Positions 1-12,472 of a stretch of DNA of 64,000 nucleotides are shown in pieces. The notes under the pieces were generated by a model. The model was not told the origin of the DNA, searched no databases, and saw nothing but the letters and a program-made list of their open reading frames with translations. The stretch lies in contig CAJNOL010000008.1 of the NCBI GenBank assembly GCA_905250125.1, forward strand, positions 422,104 through 486,103, written 5' to 3'. The DNA is from Rotaria sordida (lineage: Eukaryota > Rotifera > Eurotatoria > Philodinida > Philodinidae). Position numbers and translations under genes: made by a program. Each line of letters starts with the position of its first letter. Position 1 is the first letter of the stretch.

Positions 1-65
1 ATCGAAACCATGTCGACTACATTGTGCTACACAAGTCTCTTCGCCTTTCACCTGAGAACCTAATT

Positions 66-715
66 ATGTTAAATCTTTCCCTCAAAAATCGATCTTGAAT
101 TAGATACCTTCAAATCGTATGAAGTTTCCAAGATACATTAGAGTAGCAGTGGAGAAGCTATGCTAAAATCTTTTAGCCGTATATCATGACGTTTTCGGAA
201 GATATTCAACAAACAAAGATCAAGAATAACTCATTCGACAACTAAAAATTCTCTAAGGATCTTCATTCTCTATATTCAATTTCTTTTTTCATTTGACACA
301 GCATGTCAGACTGCAGTGTGTGACAAAACCCTTTTTATAAATTTTTATTTTGTATGCAAAGAAAAAGAATGACATGTTCAATACTTCAAAAAATTATCAT
401 CTATTTACAGAAGATATAATCTTTCAAACAAAAGAAAAAGCCATTGACTAGAATGAAGTTCCTTTGAGAATTCAGCGGATGCTCAATCAGAGAAACATAA
501 ACAGAGAAAAAAACGAAAAAAGATTTTCCGCTTGTTCTGAAAAAAAAGCATATTTGTCAAGTACAAGGTAAAGAAAATTTTGGAAAAAACGATATGCAAA
601 ATAAAATCTTATATTGTTTGTGAAGGATTTGACCTCAAGCTATCCTCACATACATTTATCTTAATTTTCATAATTCTGACGGATATGGACTTTCTCTGAG
701 GAAGAGTCTTAAGTT
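66..715 (+). repeat. Dispersed ~650-bp repeat, copy 1
   Basis: This stretch aligns by eye, with many substitutions, to 44935-45625 (same orientation) and to the reverse complement of 21025-21725. Shared landmarks in order are CTCAAAAATC, a GAGATATTCAAC-like core (here AAGATATTCAAC), a CATGACA/CATGTC block followed by runs of T, a TTTGAGAATTC block and a CATACATTTATCT block near the end. No long open frame is shared, so it is probably a non-coding or decayed mobile element. No terminal repeats or target duplication were seen. It occupies most of the sequence downstream of the E2 gene. Confidence 0.65.
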
Positions 716-902
716 GAGCTGGTCCCAATGGACTCTGTAGATGATAATATGAGTATTTTATTATAAGACAAAGTTTCTATTCAAAACTTTTGATTGATTT
801 ATCTTGATTTCTTTGTTAAAATATAAATAAGAATCGTTGCATTATGCACAAATCAATGGAAAAATTTTATATTATATAACTTCAGCAGAAATTTTTTTTT
901 TC

Positions 903-1561
903 TTACTTTTTAGCAAGAATTTTTCGTTCTTCTGGTGTATAATCTAATGAACCTAAAGCACCTTCACCAGGTGTTTCCATAAAGCCAATAATAGCTAATA
1001 AAGCTGTTCGAACACCCCATGTTGGTGTCCATGTTTCAACATGATGACCAGATATTGATAAACAAATTTTTTCATTTGTTTTAAAACGACCACTTTCCTA
1101 GATTATAAAATATATATTTACAATATATCAATTAATTATGAAAACAAGTCATACCGTAAGTAATATAATCGATGGTGGTTTCATTGGATATTCAACAGGA
1201 AATAAAATTCGTCCATGATAAATACCTTGTTCAAATTCTGTTGCTATAGGACCACGAATTGTAAAATGCCATTCAAATAGATTATCCTATTTTTTTTAAT
1301 ATAAAAGGAAATTTATTTTATTTTATTTTCATATTTTTAATTAATTACGAACTTCTATTGGTTGACAATAATAAAGTTCTGTTGGTTCTTTCATTTCTAC
1401 AGCTTCACGCATTAATCGTTTTACAGCTACGAACAAAAAAAATAAAAATTTTATTTTCGAAAAAATAAGAAATATTATTTAGATTACATACAAGTGCTTC
1501 GAGTATTATACATTGGTGGTGGTGGTTGTTCCATTGAACTGGACATTGATGCTACTGCCAT
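903..1561 (-). CDS. UBE2J1: Ubiquitin-conjugating enzyme E2, UBE2J1/Ubc6e-like
   Basis: Predicted E2 ubiquitin-conjugating enzyme of the ER-associated degradation type. The four exons are 1561-1492, 1426-1353, 1286-1155 and 1097-903; all introns have GT/AG ends, are 59-68 bp long and keep phase, giving 156 residues. The UBC fold is recognisable: an N-terminal SVKRLMREAVEM helix, DNLFEWHFTIRGP, the HGRILFPVEYPMKPP segment, then the catalytic Cys in KICLSISGHH followed by WGVRTALLAIIGFM and GSLDYTPEER. These blocks follow UBE2J1 closely, including the J-family ICLSISGHH in place of the usual HPN tripeptide. UBE2J1 is normally about 318 residues and tail-anchored in the ER membrane. Here the frame stops just after the E2 core. 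The stop TAA lies inside a perfect donor (GTAAGA), so the tail exon may lie further downstream, outside the window. Family is confident; the 3' end is not. Confidence 0.88.
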
Positions 1562-3521
1562 GATTGTTAAAGTTTTTTAATGAGAGAAACAACAAACAAA
1601 TCTACAAAAAAAGAAATTAAAAAATTTGAATTCATTGTATTTAAACTTCGACTAAAAATATATATATAGTATAGATAGATTAAATTGATATAGACTGCAA
1701 AAAAAAAAATTGAATTCGGTAATTCAATATGAAGTTATTAATAGCTGTGTACAGCAAACATTACGAGACTAAATATACGACGTAAAAAGAAAAACTTTGC
1801 AGTCTCTTACAGAAGAAAAATAATTAAAAGTATCTTGCCTTATCCATTCATACTTATTGTTGATCATATAATTAAATATTCATGACACTATGAATATTGA
1901 AATAAGTTCTATACAATCAATTATGCGAATTAATGAATACAGTCGAAAGGAAAATATAATTTTTCTATTTTTGTATCTATATCGAAATAAATTATTTCTT
2001 GAATATGAACATAATGTACAAGGTTATAAATGAAGATAAACGTTTTTCTTACTTAATAACTTGAGTACAATATGAAGTGTATGATTCAGAATTGCTTATT
2101 AGTTTGAAATAAAAAACAACAGACTAATATACGAAATAACTGACGTGGTGACAGCTTGATCGTAGTCCATGATTTATTTTTTCCGTATTTATTAACCAAT
2201 TAAAATAAAATACATCATATTAATCATAATAGATGTCATGCTGTGGTAAACCTTGTTTATCAAAGCAATACTCTGCATACTTCATTATGTTACTTCCTTC
2301 AATGAATATAAGATAGAAAATGATCGAAATCTTTTTCTTTGGATCTTTATGTTGAAAATTATGAATTGTTTTATGAATAGCAACGATAATTAATAATCGA
2401 TCTATTGTGAAGATTTTAACATTTAAAGATTATTATTATTTTTTTTATAAAAAGTTACAAATTGAATATTTATAAGAAGAAGAAATTCAGTCTATCTGCT
2501 GAGAATCATCGATCTAACATAGAATTTTCTATTACAAAATAAAGCTGACAAGTTATATCAATCTATTTTACGTTTAATAAGATTGACATTGAAAATAATG
2601 ATGAGATCATTTAGTAGTTCAATCATTATTAATGGAATCTATAAATTGTTCATCTACAAAGACTCAATGTGCGTAATAGTTTTTCATAAGAATATAATCG
2701 ACTTTTTTTTTCAGACGATTATTAATATGACTTTAAAGATCGAATATCTTATTGAATAGAGAAATAAATAAAATCTATATTGAACAGTATCTCATCACTT
2801 TCGGATATCGAATGTTAAGTTTTTCATAAATATTAATTCACTATTGTATTAATTTTTATTTTGATTAAATATTCTCTATTCAATCTGAAATAGATTATTG
2901 AGAAATATAGATTTGCATGTTAAATAATCATGTATATGCTTCTTCAAGTATATTGCTTATTCAGTAGGAAATTGTTCATTAGTTGTCATTAAAATCAATC
3001 GATCATTTTTTTTTCTATTACTTGTCAGAATTATTTTTGATACTTCATTTTATCTGCTTATGTCAGTGTTCATTTTTTTTTCTCTAGACAATTTGTCACC
3101 TATTTAATTATTCGACGTGAAGAAAATTGTTTATTGAGGTCTTTCAATCATCCGTATGGAATATCTTAGTGAAACTAGGAAAAGAAAAGAAGAGTAAAAG
3201 AAACCAAGGCCATTGTGTCTTCCTGTGTGTTCTCTGATTAGTTGTTTTTTTTTCTTTTTCTTGCTTACATACAGAGAGGTATTAATACCAACACAGATTA
3301 AGAAGAAGAATTTTTTTGCAGTACTATCAACCGTCAAAACGGAAAACGGCACGCATGCAATTGGCATTACGTGAGGCGAACAAAAATAGTCGATAGAAGA
3401 AAAAAAAAAGAGAAAAAGATCCGTACGTTACACTGGTTTACTCTATCGTTCTTTTTTTCTAGAATATAGCAAGTCATATTTATTGTTGACAAATAGGAAG
3501 ATAATACATTAGTTGATCAAC
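1562..3521. other. Intergenic, AT-rich, no gene seen
   Basis: Sequence between the divergently arranged E2 gene and the small membrane-protein gene. It presumably holds both promoters. Open frames are short and lack coding character. A short inverted pair, ATTGAATAGAGAA and TTCTCTATTCAAT, lies near 2751 and 2870, but no larger structure was recognised. Confidence 0.5.
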
Positions 3522-4133
3522 ATGGCAAATTCTGGTGACCGTTTAGGTAGGTAAAAAAAAGTTGTATGAACAGCGAATGATATTGTCTTACTCCTAGAAA
3601 TATTGTAGAAGAACAAATTTGATGTAAGACGATTTCGTTTATGTTTCCATGACATTTTGATTTAATAATTTGATTTTGAAATCTATAAAGCTGAATATAA
3701 GTTTTTAAAAAATGTTAGACCTAGAAAATCAAATGTAATGAAATATATATTAGTAGACCAGGATTCCATTTAGTGATATAAACAGAATCATTTGACATCA
3801 CAAGGCTTTGTTAATAAGGCAATGCATATTTCTGATATTTCGCTATTTTAATTTTGTCTTACTATACAATATCATTCATAACTCCTAATTAATTTGATCT
3901 ATGAAAATAACATTTCTTTTTTTTTAAATTCAGGTTTCTACTATGCTTGGCCATTATTAACCATTGGCTTGAGTTCAATTACTATTGTTGCTATTGTAAC
4001 AATTTTGATGATTCTGCTATGTGTTATAATACCTAATAGACGTAGACGTAAGTTTATTTATATTCTAGTTATATTTTTCAAAAATATTTTATATTTAGGA
4101 ATGTCAACTAATCAAACACATCATGCTATATAA
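3522..4133 (+). CDS. Small single-pass membrane protein, 57 residues
   Basis: Unrecognised microprotein. The exons are 3522-3546, 3934-4047 and 4099-4133, joined by consensus GT/AG introns of 387 and 51 bp that keep phase 1 at both junctions. The product starts MANSGDRLGFYYAWPLL, runs through a single strongly hydrophobic stretch (about residues 14-40, ending LLCVIIPN), then RRRR and the short tail MSTNQTHHAI. A short N-terminus followed by one membrane segment and an arginine cluster predicts an N-out/C-in single-span protein (positive-inside rule). The second intron is 51 bp with no in-frame stop, so retaining it would add 17 residues in frame. The short first exon and small size make this easy to miss by automatic annotation. 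No homologue is recognised, and expression is unproven. Confidence 0.6.
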
Positions 4134-4596
4134 TAATAACGATATTTATAATAATAGACATATGTAATTGACATTTTCTTTCTCTAATATTGTTCAAATA
4201 ATCCGAAAAAAAACAGTAGAATAAGTTTAAGCAAAACAAATAATTTGTAACAAACCAAGAAAACATATGAACATATTTTGTATGACTTGTTAAACTTCTA
4301 AATTATTTTATAATAATTTAAGTCTACGTTCTTCAATTGGTTAGTTAATGGATAGTGCAAAAATGTTTTTTTAGTAGTTTTGTTTTCAGTATAACGTGAC
4401 AAAAAAATCATCGTGGAGACTTGTTAGAAACAACAAAGCTTCTACTACAAAGCAGTGTAATAATAATTTTTTTTTTCAAAATACGTATCGAAGATTGAAA
4501 AGTTTTAATGATATGTTTGATTGGAAAAGTTGTCTGCATGTTTCTGAAATGGCAGGCAGGCTTGTTAACCGATGGGTGTGGGTGTGAGTAGGTGTA

Positions 4597-5736
4597 TGCA
4601 GTGTTCATTAGAAAAGTTTTTCTTCCGTTTTCAACACGTTTTATTTGAATTATATACCAAATGAAAGCTTATTCTTTCCGCTATTTGAATGATATCTGGC
4701 AATATGACATAATATTCTTATTTCCGTTTTTCTTTTCTTTAGATGGCATTGTTCACTTGTATATATAGTATAAAGGTATCAATGATGAAATTCTCCTCTT
4801 ATACTGCTATGAAAGTAGCGATCTACTCTGACGCTCTACAACATGCTGCTATTATATTGAATTTTATTTGTGGTTAAGACACTTCATTCCAACACACAAT
4901 ATTCGAGAACGTCAAAAATTGCTCTTTTTGACTGATATTTGACCAATGTTGACCTGAATAGTTAGACTTTCTATCAAAACAAGTGATATATTTGAAATCA
5001 GCATAAAAAGCTGAGTCGATCTATATATGTCACAAAATGATCCGTCAACTTTTATTTTCCTCAAAATAATTAGTCTTGATTTCTCTCAGGAATATGTCAA
5101 AAAAATAAATTCAATCAAAACATCGTTTTTATTATTTATTTAGTTTTCATTTAGAGTTTTTCTAGCTTTTTAAAAATTTACAACTGTATTTACATAGTTG
5201 AACTGACGGTTCGACTGAATTTATTTTTGGACATATCCTTGAAAGAAATCAAGGTTGATTTTTGTAGAAGAAAATAAAAGTTGATGTATCATTTTGTGAT
5301 ATATATATATAGATTGACTCAGTTTTTTGTGCTGATTTTCAAATATATCATTTATTTTGATAGAAAGCCTAACTATTCAAGTCAAAATTGGTGAAATATT
5401 AGTCATAAAAAGAACAATCTTTAACGTTCTCGAACATTGCGCGTTTGAATAAAGTGTTTTAATCACTAGTTAAGCTTGATGTAATAGCAGCATATTGTAG
5501 AGCGTCAAAGCGGATGGCTACTTTCATAGCATCATAGAAAGAGAATTTCATCATGAGTGCCCTTATACTGTATACACAAGTGAACAATACTATCCAAAGA
5601 AAAAAAGAAAAAGAAGAATATTGTGTCATATTCTTACATGCTATTCAAATAGCAGAAAGAATGAACTTTCATTTAATATATAACTCAAACAAAACGTATT
5701 GAAAGTAGAAGAAAAACCATTCAAATGAACACTGCA
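4597..5736. mobile_element. Large fold-back element with ~0.5-kb inverted arms
   Basis: The left arm (about 4597-5110) and right arm (about 5220-5736) are imperfect inverted repeats of each other around a centre near 5165. The tips match: TGCAGTGTTCATT at 4597 and its complement AATGAACACTGCA ending at 5736. Internal matches include TTCACTTGTATA with TATACACAAGTGAA, GCTCTACAACATGCTGCTAT with its counterpart at 5486-5505, and ATATATTTGAAATCAGCA with TGCTGATTTTCAAATATAT. Arms this long with no coding capacity fit a fold-back or long-TIR MITE. A clear target-site duplication was not found. Divergence between the arms indicates an old insertion. Confidence 0.8.
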
Positions 5737-8700
5737 CATTACAACCCTATAGGGAATAGATAATATCGAGTTTTAAGTCAATCGTGTGCAGTAGGATTGA
5801 GAGTTGACTGATCAATTCGAGCGGTAATCCATACCCGACGCCCAAATTGACTGTTTGGAAAATGTAAAAACTTAATTTCAAGACAAAGCTGATTTCATCG
5901 CATAACAGCCCTCCTTGCTGTTGCCGAAAACCTCCATCTGCTAAGAAAGTTGATCTTATTTTTCGGCTTTTATCGGATTTTGTAGCACTGCAATATGACA
6001 TTATAAATAGGTAAAAATAAAATTTGTAAGCTATTGGTTGAGTTCGAAATCGACATTTTTCTAATGGACTTTGCTAACGAAAAGTGTTCATAATTAATAA
6101 GTAATTTCTACAAATAAGAGTTTTCTAGCAATCGAAGTTAGTAAAATCCATATTAGAGTTTAATGAGATCTCTACAAAAGCACATTATATAAAATAGAAT
6201 ATTAGACATTATGAGAAAAATTTGATTTGACGTTAAAGAAGGAAAATTAAGTTTTTAATAAAATTACTTCCTGCAGGAGCTTTAGTTTTATAACTCAAAT
6301 ATTTTAATATCACTAGAAAGCTCGCGTCGCGTTGGTTACACTCATACTTAACGTGCCTAAAAATTTCGAAAGCCAAGTGCAAGATAAATCGATCAAATAC
6401 ACTTCTTATCATTGATTTTGTATGAAATTACAAGATACTTTTCCAATGAAACATATTCTTGAAACTTTTCAGTCTTGTGTAAGTATTTCGAACTAAATAT
6501 TTTTATACAGCTTTGTAATAGAGACTTTACTCTTTCTAATAACGCTTCAAGACGAGTTGTGTCACGCTATACTGAAAGTAGAATTCATACAGAAGTTTTA
6601 CAACATCCATTAAATCGTCAATATTAGATGAGTATATGAATTGAAGTTAAACATATTCCGACTCTTACATGATCAACGTTCATCAATTAATAATATAACA
6701 GTATTCATACGATTGAATTGTACAAAAACATCAATCTTTGAATATGCCATTGACATAAGCAACATGTTTTGAACATGTTGAATGTAAAAATGAAAAAGAA
6801 AAGTTCTCATTTAAATCACACGAATGCATATATACTGATAATTGAAGAAATAAAAACATGAGAGAATGATGTTCTTTCTGTTTATTGTCCATTTCCATAA
6901 TCAAAATTTGATCACATTGAGTTTTCTTCAATCAAAGAATGATATTCTTTTATCTATGACTTCAGAGAAATGTCTCATTTCATACACGATAGCATTGTAT
7001 TACAGTACAACAAATATTAATCGAGCGTCTGTGGGTCTTTATACTTTCCGATCGGAAAAGACAAAAAGAATGAAGCCATTAAATATGACAGTCATCATTT
7101 TTTGTTTTGTATATGCACGATGAATCCAAAGTTGAAACCGCTTCATTAAATTGATATATGAGTTTCGTTATTATTTTTGGTGTATTTTTCACAATAAAGA
7201 AATGAAATGATTTTAAGTTATGTTATAACTTTTTAGAAAAACATCTGAAGTGTCGATTTTTTTTTTGATAGAAAATAATTAAAAAAGATAAATACAAGTC
7301 GAACTGATTGATGCACATTTTTATTCCACAAGTTCAATATATAATGATGTGAATATTATCGAATTTTCAATAAAAATACTTTCATCTATTCAATCTTATC
7401 AAGAATAATGAATACGTACGTTAGTATACAATGTTTATCAATCACTTTTTCATTCCAATGTATAATTAATAACTAACGAAGGAAACTGTCCATAATGGTT
7501 CCCTGTTTATGAGCTCCTATTTCATCATATAGAAAGTAAAACTGCTCAGAGGTCAAACCAGACCGATTGATGTTTTTCTAGTTTTTCGAATACGTTCAGT
7601 TCTATGATTCTGCATTATTATATCATTCTAGTTTCAGTTATTTACTTAATTTACTTCCATAAAAATAAGATAATAATATTTTTGGATTACTCTTCGACTG
7701 GAACCTTTCTTAATTGGTAAAATTTCATCTCTAACTAATTTCTAAAAAGATTTCAATATGATATTTTATTAATCGAATAATCATCTGACATCTGCTTTAT
7801 TGAAAGAAATATGAGCAATAGCATACAAGAACATAAGATGAAAAACAAAATGATAACTTAATAGTATGTTTTCTTTTTCACACCTTCTCTACAGTTAATA
7901 TCGAGTTCCATACCAGTAAGATGATCATCTTTATATTCTTTAAGATGAAATTCAAGGAGTGAAGGATATAGGTGAATGCACATGTTCGTATGAGTGAGTT
8001 GATAGGTCTTCTATGCAGTCACACATCCACATCCACACTCCACAACTAAACCGATGATCGAATATCAACTGCAATTAGTTAAAGATAAATGCAAAGAAGA
8101 CGAATTCTGAAATGACATTTTATCTGTAGATTTCAATAGAACGAATTTATTTGAGATGTATACGTTTCCAGTCGGAGCGTTGCCAAAAAGTCTAATTATG
8201 ATACTAAAAACAATATTTGATGGGACATACAATGAAGAGGTAAAAGAAAATGTAGGAAATAAGTAATATTTATAATAACAGGCAAGGATATTTACATTTG
8301 ATGATCAATTTTTACAACAGCATAATGGCAAAATTTGTTATCCGATTGTTTTGGATCAGAGCAAATTCTTCTGTTAGTGAGTGTCAGTCTTATACGAGTA
8401 AATTGCGCGAATCAAATGAATTTATCAAAATACTCTCGAATAATAAGAATATATTGAAAAAAAAAGTCGACGAGTAAACTAATGAAAATGCTCTTCAATA
8501 ACAAATTGAAAAATTACAGGCAAATGAACTTTATTGTCATATTAAATTTCATAAAAATGATTGAATTAATATTCGTTACAAGAAACAAAAAATTATTGAA
8601 TTTGGAAAAAATGATTTCATTATTGTTTGAAGTTTACTTTTTTGTCTAAAATATTTTCAATAGAAAATTACAAATTAATTTCATTTTCTCTTATGTTCAA

Positions 8701-8887
8701 TCAAAATTCAAAAAAAAATCAAAATGAAATATTGAATTTCATTAAACCAATAATACATATCAATGGATATATTTCACAATAGATTTTCAGTAATAGATTG
8801 CTGACATTATTATGTACAGAATGGTTGTTACTAAGTACCGATGTAAATACGGCAAAAGCTATTCTAAATATTGTTTGATTTATCGAT
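5737..8887. other. Intergenic, no supported gene
   Basis: No open frame here has protein-like composition plus splice support. The stretch at about 8165-8480 has some coding-like texture broken by stops and might be gene debris, but no family was recognised. Otherwise it is AT-rich sequence with homopolymer runs. Confidence 0.45.
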
Positions 8888-8895
8888 TTGTTAAT

Positions 8896-9074
8896 TAGTG
8901 GTCGATTTAGGGGGAGGGCGCTTGGGGCGATCGCCCCATAACGACAGAACAAAAAACCGGTCTTTATCTAGAAGAAAACGCTTAAAATGAAGCTGGAACT
9001 ACCTTTAGAGAGCTCCAAAACACATTTTATGTGAATAATCGCCCCATATTGAAAAATTTCTAGATCCGCCACTG
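8896..9074. mobile_element. Non-autonomous hAT element (MITE), 179 bp
   Basis: The element is flanked by a perfect 8-bp direct repeat, TTGTTAAT, at 8888-8895 and 9075-9082. An 8-bp target duplication is the hallmark of hAT transposases. Its ends are imperfect inverted repeats: TAGTGGTCGATTTAG at the left, and CAGTGGCGGATCTAG reading inward from the right. The CAGTGGCGGATC form is typical of many animal hAT termini. A perfect 14-bp palindrome GGGGCGATCGCCCC lies near the left end, and a second CGCCCCAT block near the right. There is no room for a transposase, so it must have been mobilised in trans. Confidence 0.88.
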
Positions 9075-9082
9075 TTGTTAAT

Positions 9083-11240
9083 CATACGGTCGCATTTTTT
9101 ATTTGTTCGCTTATTGATATTAATAGTAACAGTTTTCTATAATTTCTTTCTTTATTATATGCTTTATTATACTGAATTTTATGGCTATCCAGGGAAGAGA
9201 TAAAAAAGAAAAAGTATATCACATTGAATTAGCAGAAGAGAGCGAGTACCTGAAAAACAGTTCAAGATCAAACATAAAATTGTTCCAATTATGAACGTAG
9301 AAAGCAAATAAAGAATAATAAAATAATCGAAAACGAAACCAAAGCTAAAAAATATGTACATATCGTTCACAAAACAATTTAATCTGACGTAAATTCAAAA
9401 ATATACTCGCTATTAGATGTTTCTTTAGGATTTTCTCAGAAACTCAATGAAATACTATATATAAGAAATACAGATATTAGAGATATAGAGTGTGTGTGAT
9501 CGTGGGTGTCCATGTTTCCGCGCCACTCATACCAGATGAATTAATTGAAAAGAGTACATTGATGACAGTCGGACTTTACAAATATGATTAATTGATGGAT
9601 TTATAGTTCTAACTGGGTTATTGACAATAATTGACAGTTATATTTTCTTAATGAACTATCGGTTTTGTGAACGAGAAAAATACAAATTTTTGATAATTGT
9701 CCGAAGTCAATACTGTAAAATTCTTGTTTCTCGAAGTTTATTTGTATGTTATTCTTCAAATTCTATTTCAAAAAGTAATTTACATAGATGATAGATATTT
9801 TACTAACTAAGGAAATCATTCTAATTCAAAAAGCTCTTTCTATAACATATTCTGATAATAATTAAGCTTTGAAAATAAACATTAGTGAAATATTTATGAA
9901 AAACTTTGAAGAATTATAATACATTTTAATTTGAGATTTTGTTTTTTTTTCTATCGTTGTTATATTTCAAAATTTCAAGATTCTTGTTTTTTTTAGAATA
10001 TAAAGGAATGTATTTTAAGCATTTTCATTATACATATATACTTAGAACTTATATAAAAGTTCTAATTAAACGTTCTATTGATTATAGAATTTCTTATTAA
10101 TTGTACGAAGACAGCCTACTCAACAATTATTTTTTCTGATGCAATAATCTTTTGACTGAAAATAGTAACATATATGCTTTTTTTAGCTTGTCTAAGTATT
10201 GAGAATCTCTTGAGAATTAGTTTAATAATAGCAAATTGTTTTTTCTTTGTTGTTATTTTCTCCAGACAATGAATATTTATTAGTTGTCTGCTTATGTTTT
10301 ATTTTAAAATTTTCACATTCCTATATCATAAATTTGAATAAATAATCAAAGATAATTATGACGCTAAATTTTTAAAAATAAATTGAAAGAAAATATTATT
10401 TTTGTAGAAATATGTATGAAATAGAAAATTAATGATATTTCTCAAATATATATACAAATACCTAAACAGTACTTTCAACTTAGTCTTATGAATAGTTTAT
10501 TAATATTATAAAATATTGTATGTTGATTGGTTTTTTTTTGTTCCATGAATTCTTTCGTTTCTAAGGTTAAATTTCAGTATCTCGGAATCGATTATCTTAA
10601 AAATATCAATATATGAGTTTAAAATATTCATTAAAAAAAACTTTCAAATGAACCAATTAATATTCAAATAATATATTATTCATCACTAGACGAAACTTAA
10701 TTGACACATTATTATTTGTAGGAATATTTTTTCAAGTACTATTGCTAAGATGTTGAACTCGTCGAAATTTATGTTATATTAATTTTTTTTGGTTCAATCT
10801 TTGGATGTTTCATTAGAAAGTAATATGTTGCATTGAACACAATGTTCTCTTTTTTTATTGATAATCAATATCAACATTTACTATATTGTACTTGGTTTTT
10901 GTTTACATGAACCCATTCTACATGAAACGACCTTCCATTTTTCCAAGAAAAACATACAATCTTACGAGTAGGCTTTGAATTTTGAATGAGTGCAATTATA
11001 TTATAAATAACAATAATGTAAATGAGAAAAAAGAATCTAAATCTTCATTATATCTTATTCATAAGACTGAATTCAATTTTAATTAAGTTCCATTATATTT
11101 AACACTAAAAAAAAACTTTTCTTTTTTTGATTCAATGCATAGTTCTGAGTAATCTTATTAGAATGTATTTGAATAATTCTATGTAACATTCTAAAAAGTA
11201 TCTTGTTTCTTTTACAATTATAAATAAATAATGTGCTTTT
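9083..11240. other. Intergenic, very AT-rich, no gene seen
   Basis: Long AT-rich stretch with many homopolymer runs and only short, low-complexity open frames. No splice-supported coding segment, RNA gene or repeat pair was recognised. Confidence 0.5.
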
Positions 11241-12306
11241 CTAACAATGATGATCAAATAATTTATTATATATTTGAAGTTCATTAAGTCGTTTTGAAAT
11301 TCGTTGAAATTTTTCATTATTTTTTACAATATCTTGATTTAAATCATCAATCATTATATAAAGAATTTTAATTGTATCAATTATAATACGATGCATTAAT
11401 ACTGGTGGAATTTCAATACGATTTTTTAATGCTAATTTATACTGTTTTTCAATATCATATGATGAAAGTTTAAATTCATTAGCAATACAATTATATTGTT
11501 GTTCAATTGATAATTTTGATATTTGTTTTTCAATTGGAGATACTGATGAAACTAATAAATAAAATCTATTTTCAAAATCATTATTTTATATTCATGTATA
11601 ATTTATGGAAAATTATAAGAATAGAATTTAATTATAAAAAAAAAAGAAGAATAAGAAGAAAATTAAATAATATTGTTAATTACATTTGAATTGCAGAACT
11701 ATGAATGACTTATTAAAAGAAAAGAGAAAAAAATCTCATTTCTAAATTAGGTCTTGTCCATGAATAATTTTTCTTTGTTTTTCTTTAATCACGTGTAATT
11801 TATCAATCGCGTGAGATTCAAAAAACTGGTCTCGTGATATTGATATTGTTTAGAAAAGATTTTAAATTAATAATTTTTTAACATGATTTCAACTCTATAT
11901 ACTTCTTTAGATCTTAAACTGTCATACAATCATAAAACATTTATACATTAGAGTAGATAAAATTAAAAAAAAATCTAATCTGAATATAATAAAAAGCTAT
12001 ATGTCATGTAGTTCTAGAAATAAATTCTTTGGATTAACCTGAAATAGTTCGTTGTTGAATAATATCATTGATTGATTCATTATCTCGTTTAATTTGTTTA
12101 ATTGATTTCTTTATAAAATTTTTTTTAATACTATTATCTTCTTTTAATTTTAAATATCGACCATTTTTATCATAGATTATTTCTGGGATAGTTGGTAATA
12201 TCTTATCTGGTAAATTTTGCATTAATGTAATTAAACTCATTTTTCCCATGTGAGTTTGTTGAAAGAAATTCATTAAAAGATCAGATTGATTATTTATCAT
12301 TTTCAA
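11241..12306 (-). CDS. Hypothetical protein, two exons, 192 residues
   Basis: Not recognised. Exon 1 is 12306-12039 and exon 2 is 11551-11241; the 487-bp intron has GT/AG ends and joins in phase 1. The product begins MKMINNQSDLLMNFFQQTHM, is rich in Lys, Ile, Asn and Gln, and is predicted mostly helical. The second half (from about residue 95) contains amphipathic stretches such as IEKQISKLSIEQQYNC and FQRISKRLNELQIYNKL that could form a coiled coil. There is no signal peptide and no membrane span. The stop is TAG at 11241-11243. Sustained in-frame length across both exons in such AT-rich DNA supports a real gene. It lies just downstream of the Ig-superfamily gene on the same strand, but the frames do not suggest it is part of it. 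Confidence 0.6.
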
Positions 12307-12472
12307 AAAAACAAGAAAGTTAATTAGATTTTTTTTTTCAGAAGTTTTATTTTATCTCGTTAGTCGTCGTTTTTCATTTTTTTTTTTTCATTCAAACAAA
12401 CAATAATTAGAAACAACATATAAAGACATTTATTTATTCTACGTTAAGACTATAGAAAAAAAAAGTTTATTA

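Noticed and set aside
6731-7123. Overlapping short frames on both strands
   Set aside because: No splice sites in phase, no recognisable domains, AT-driven composition.
8165-8480. Possible gene fragment with coding-like texture
   Set aside because: Interrupted by stops in every frame and no family recognised; too weak to list as a pseudogene.
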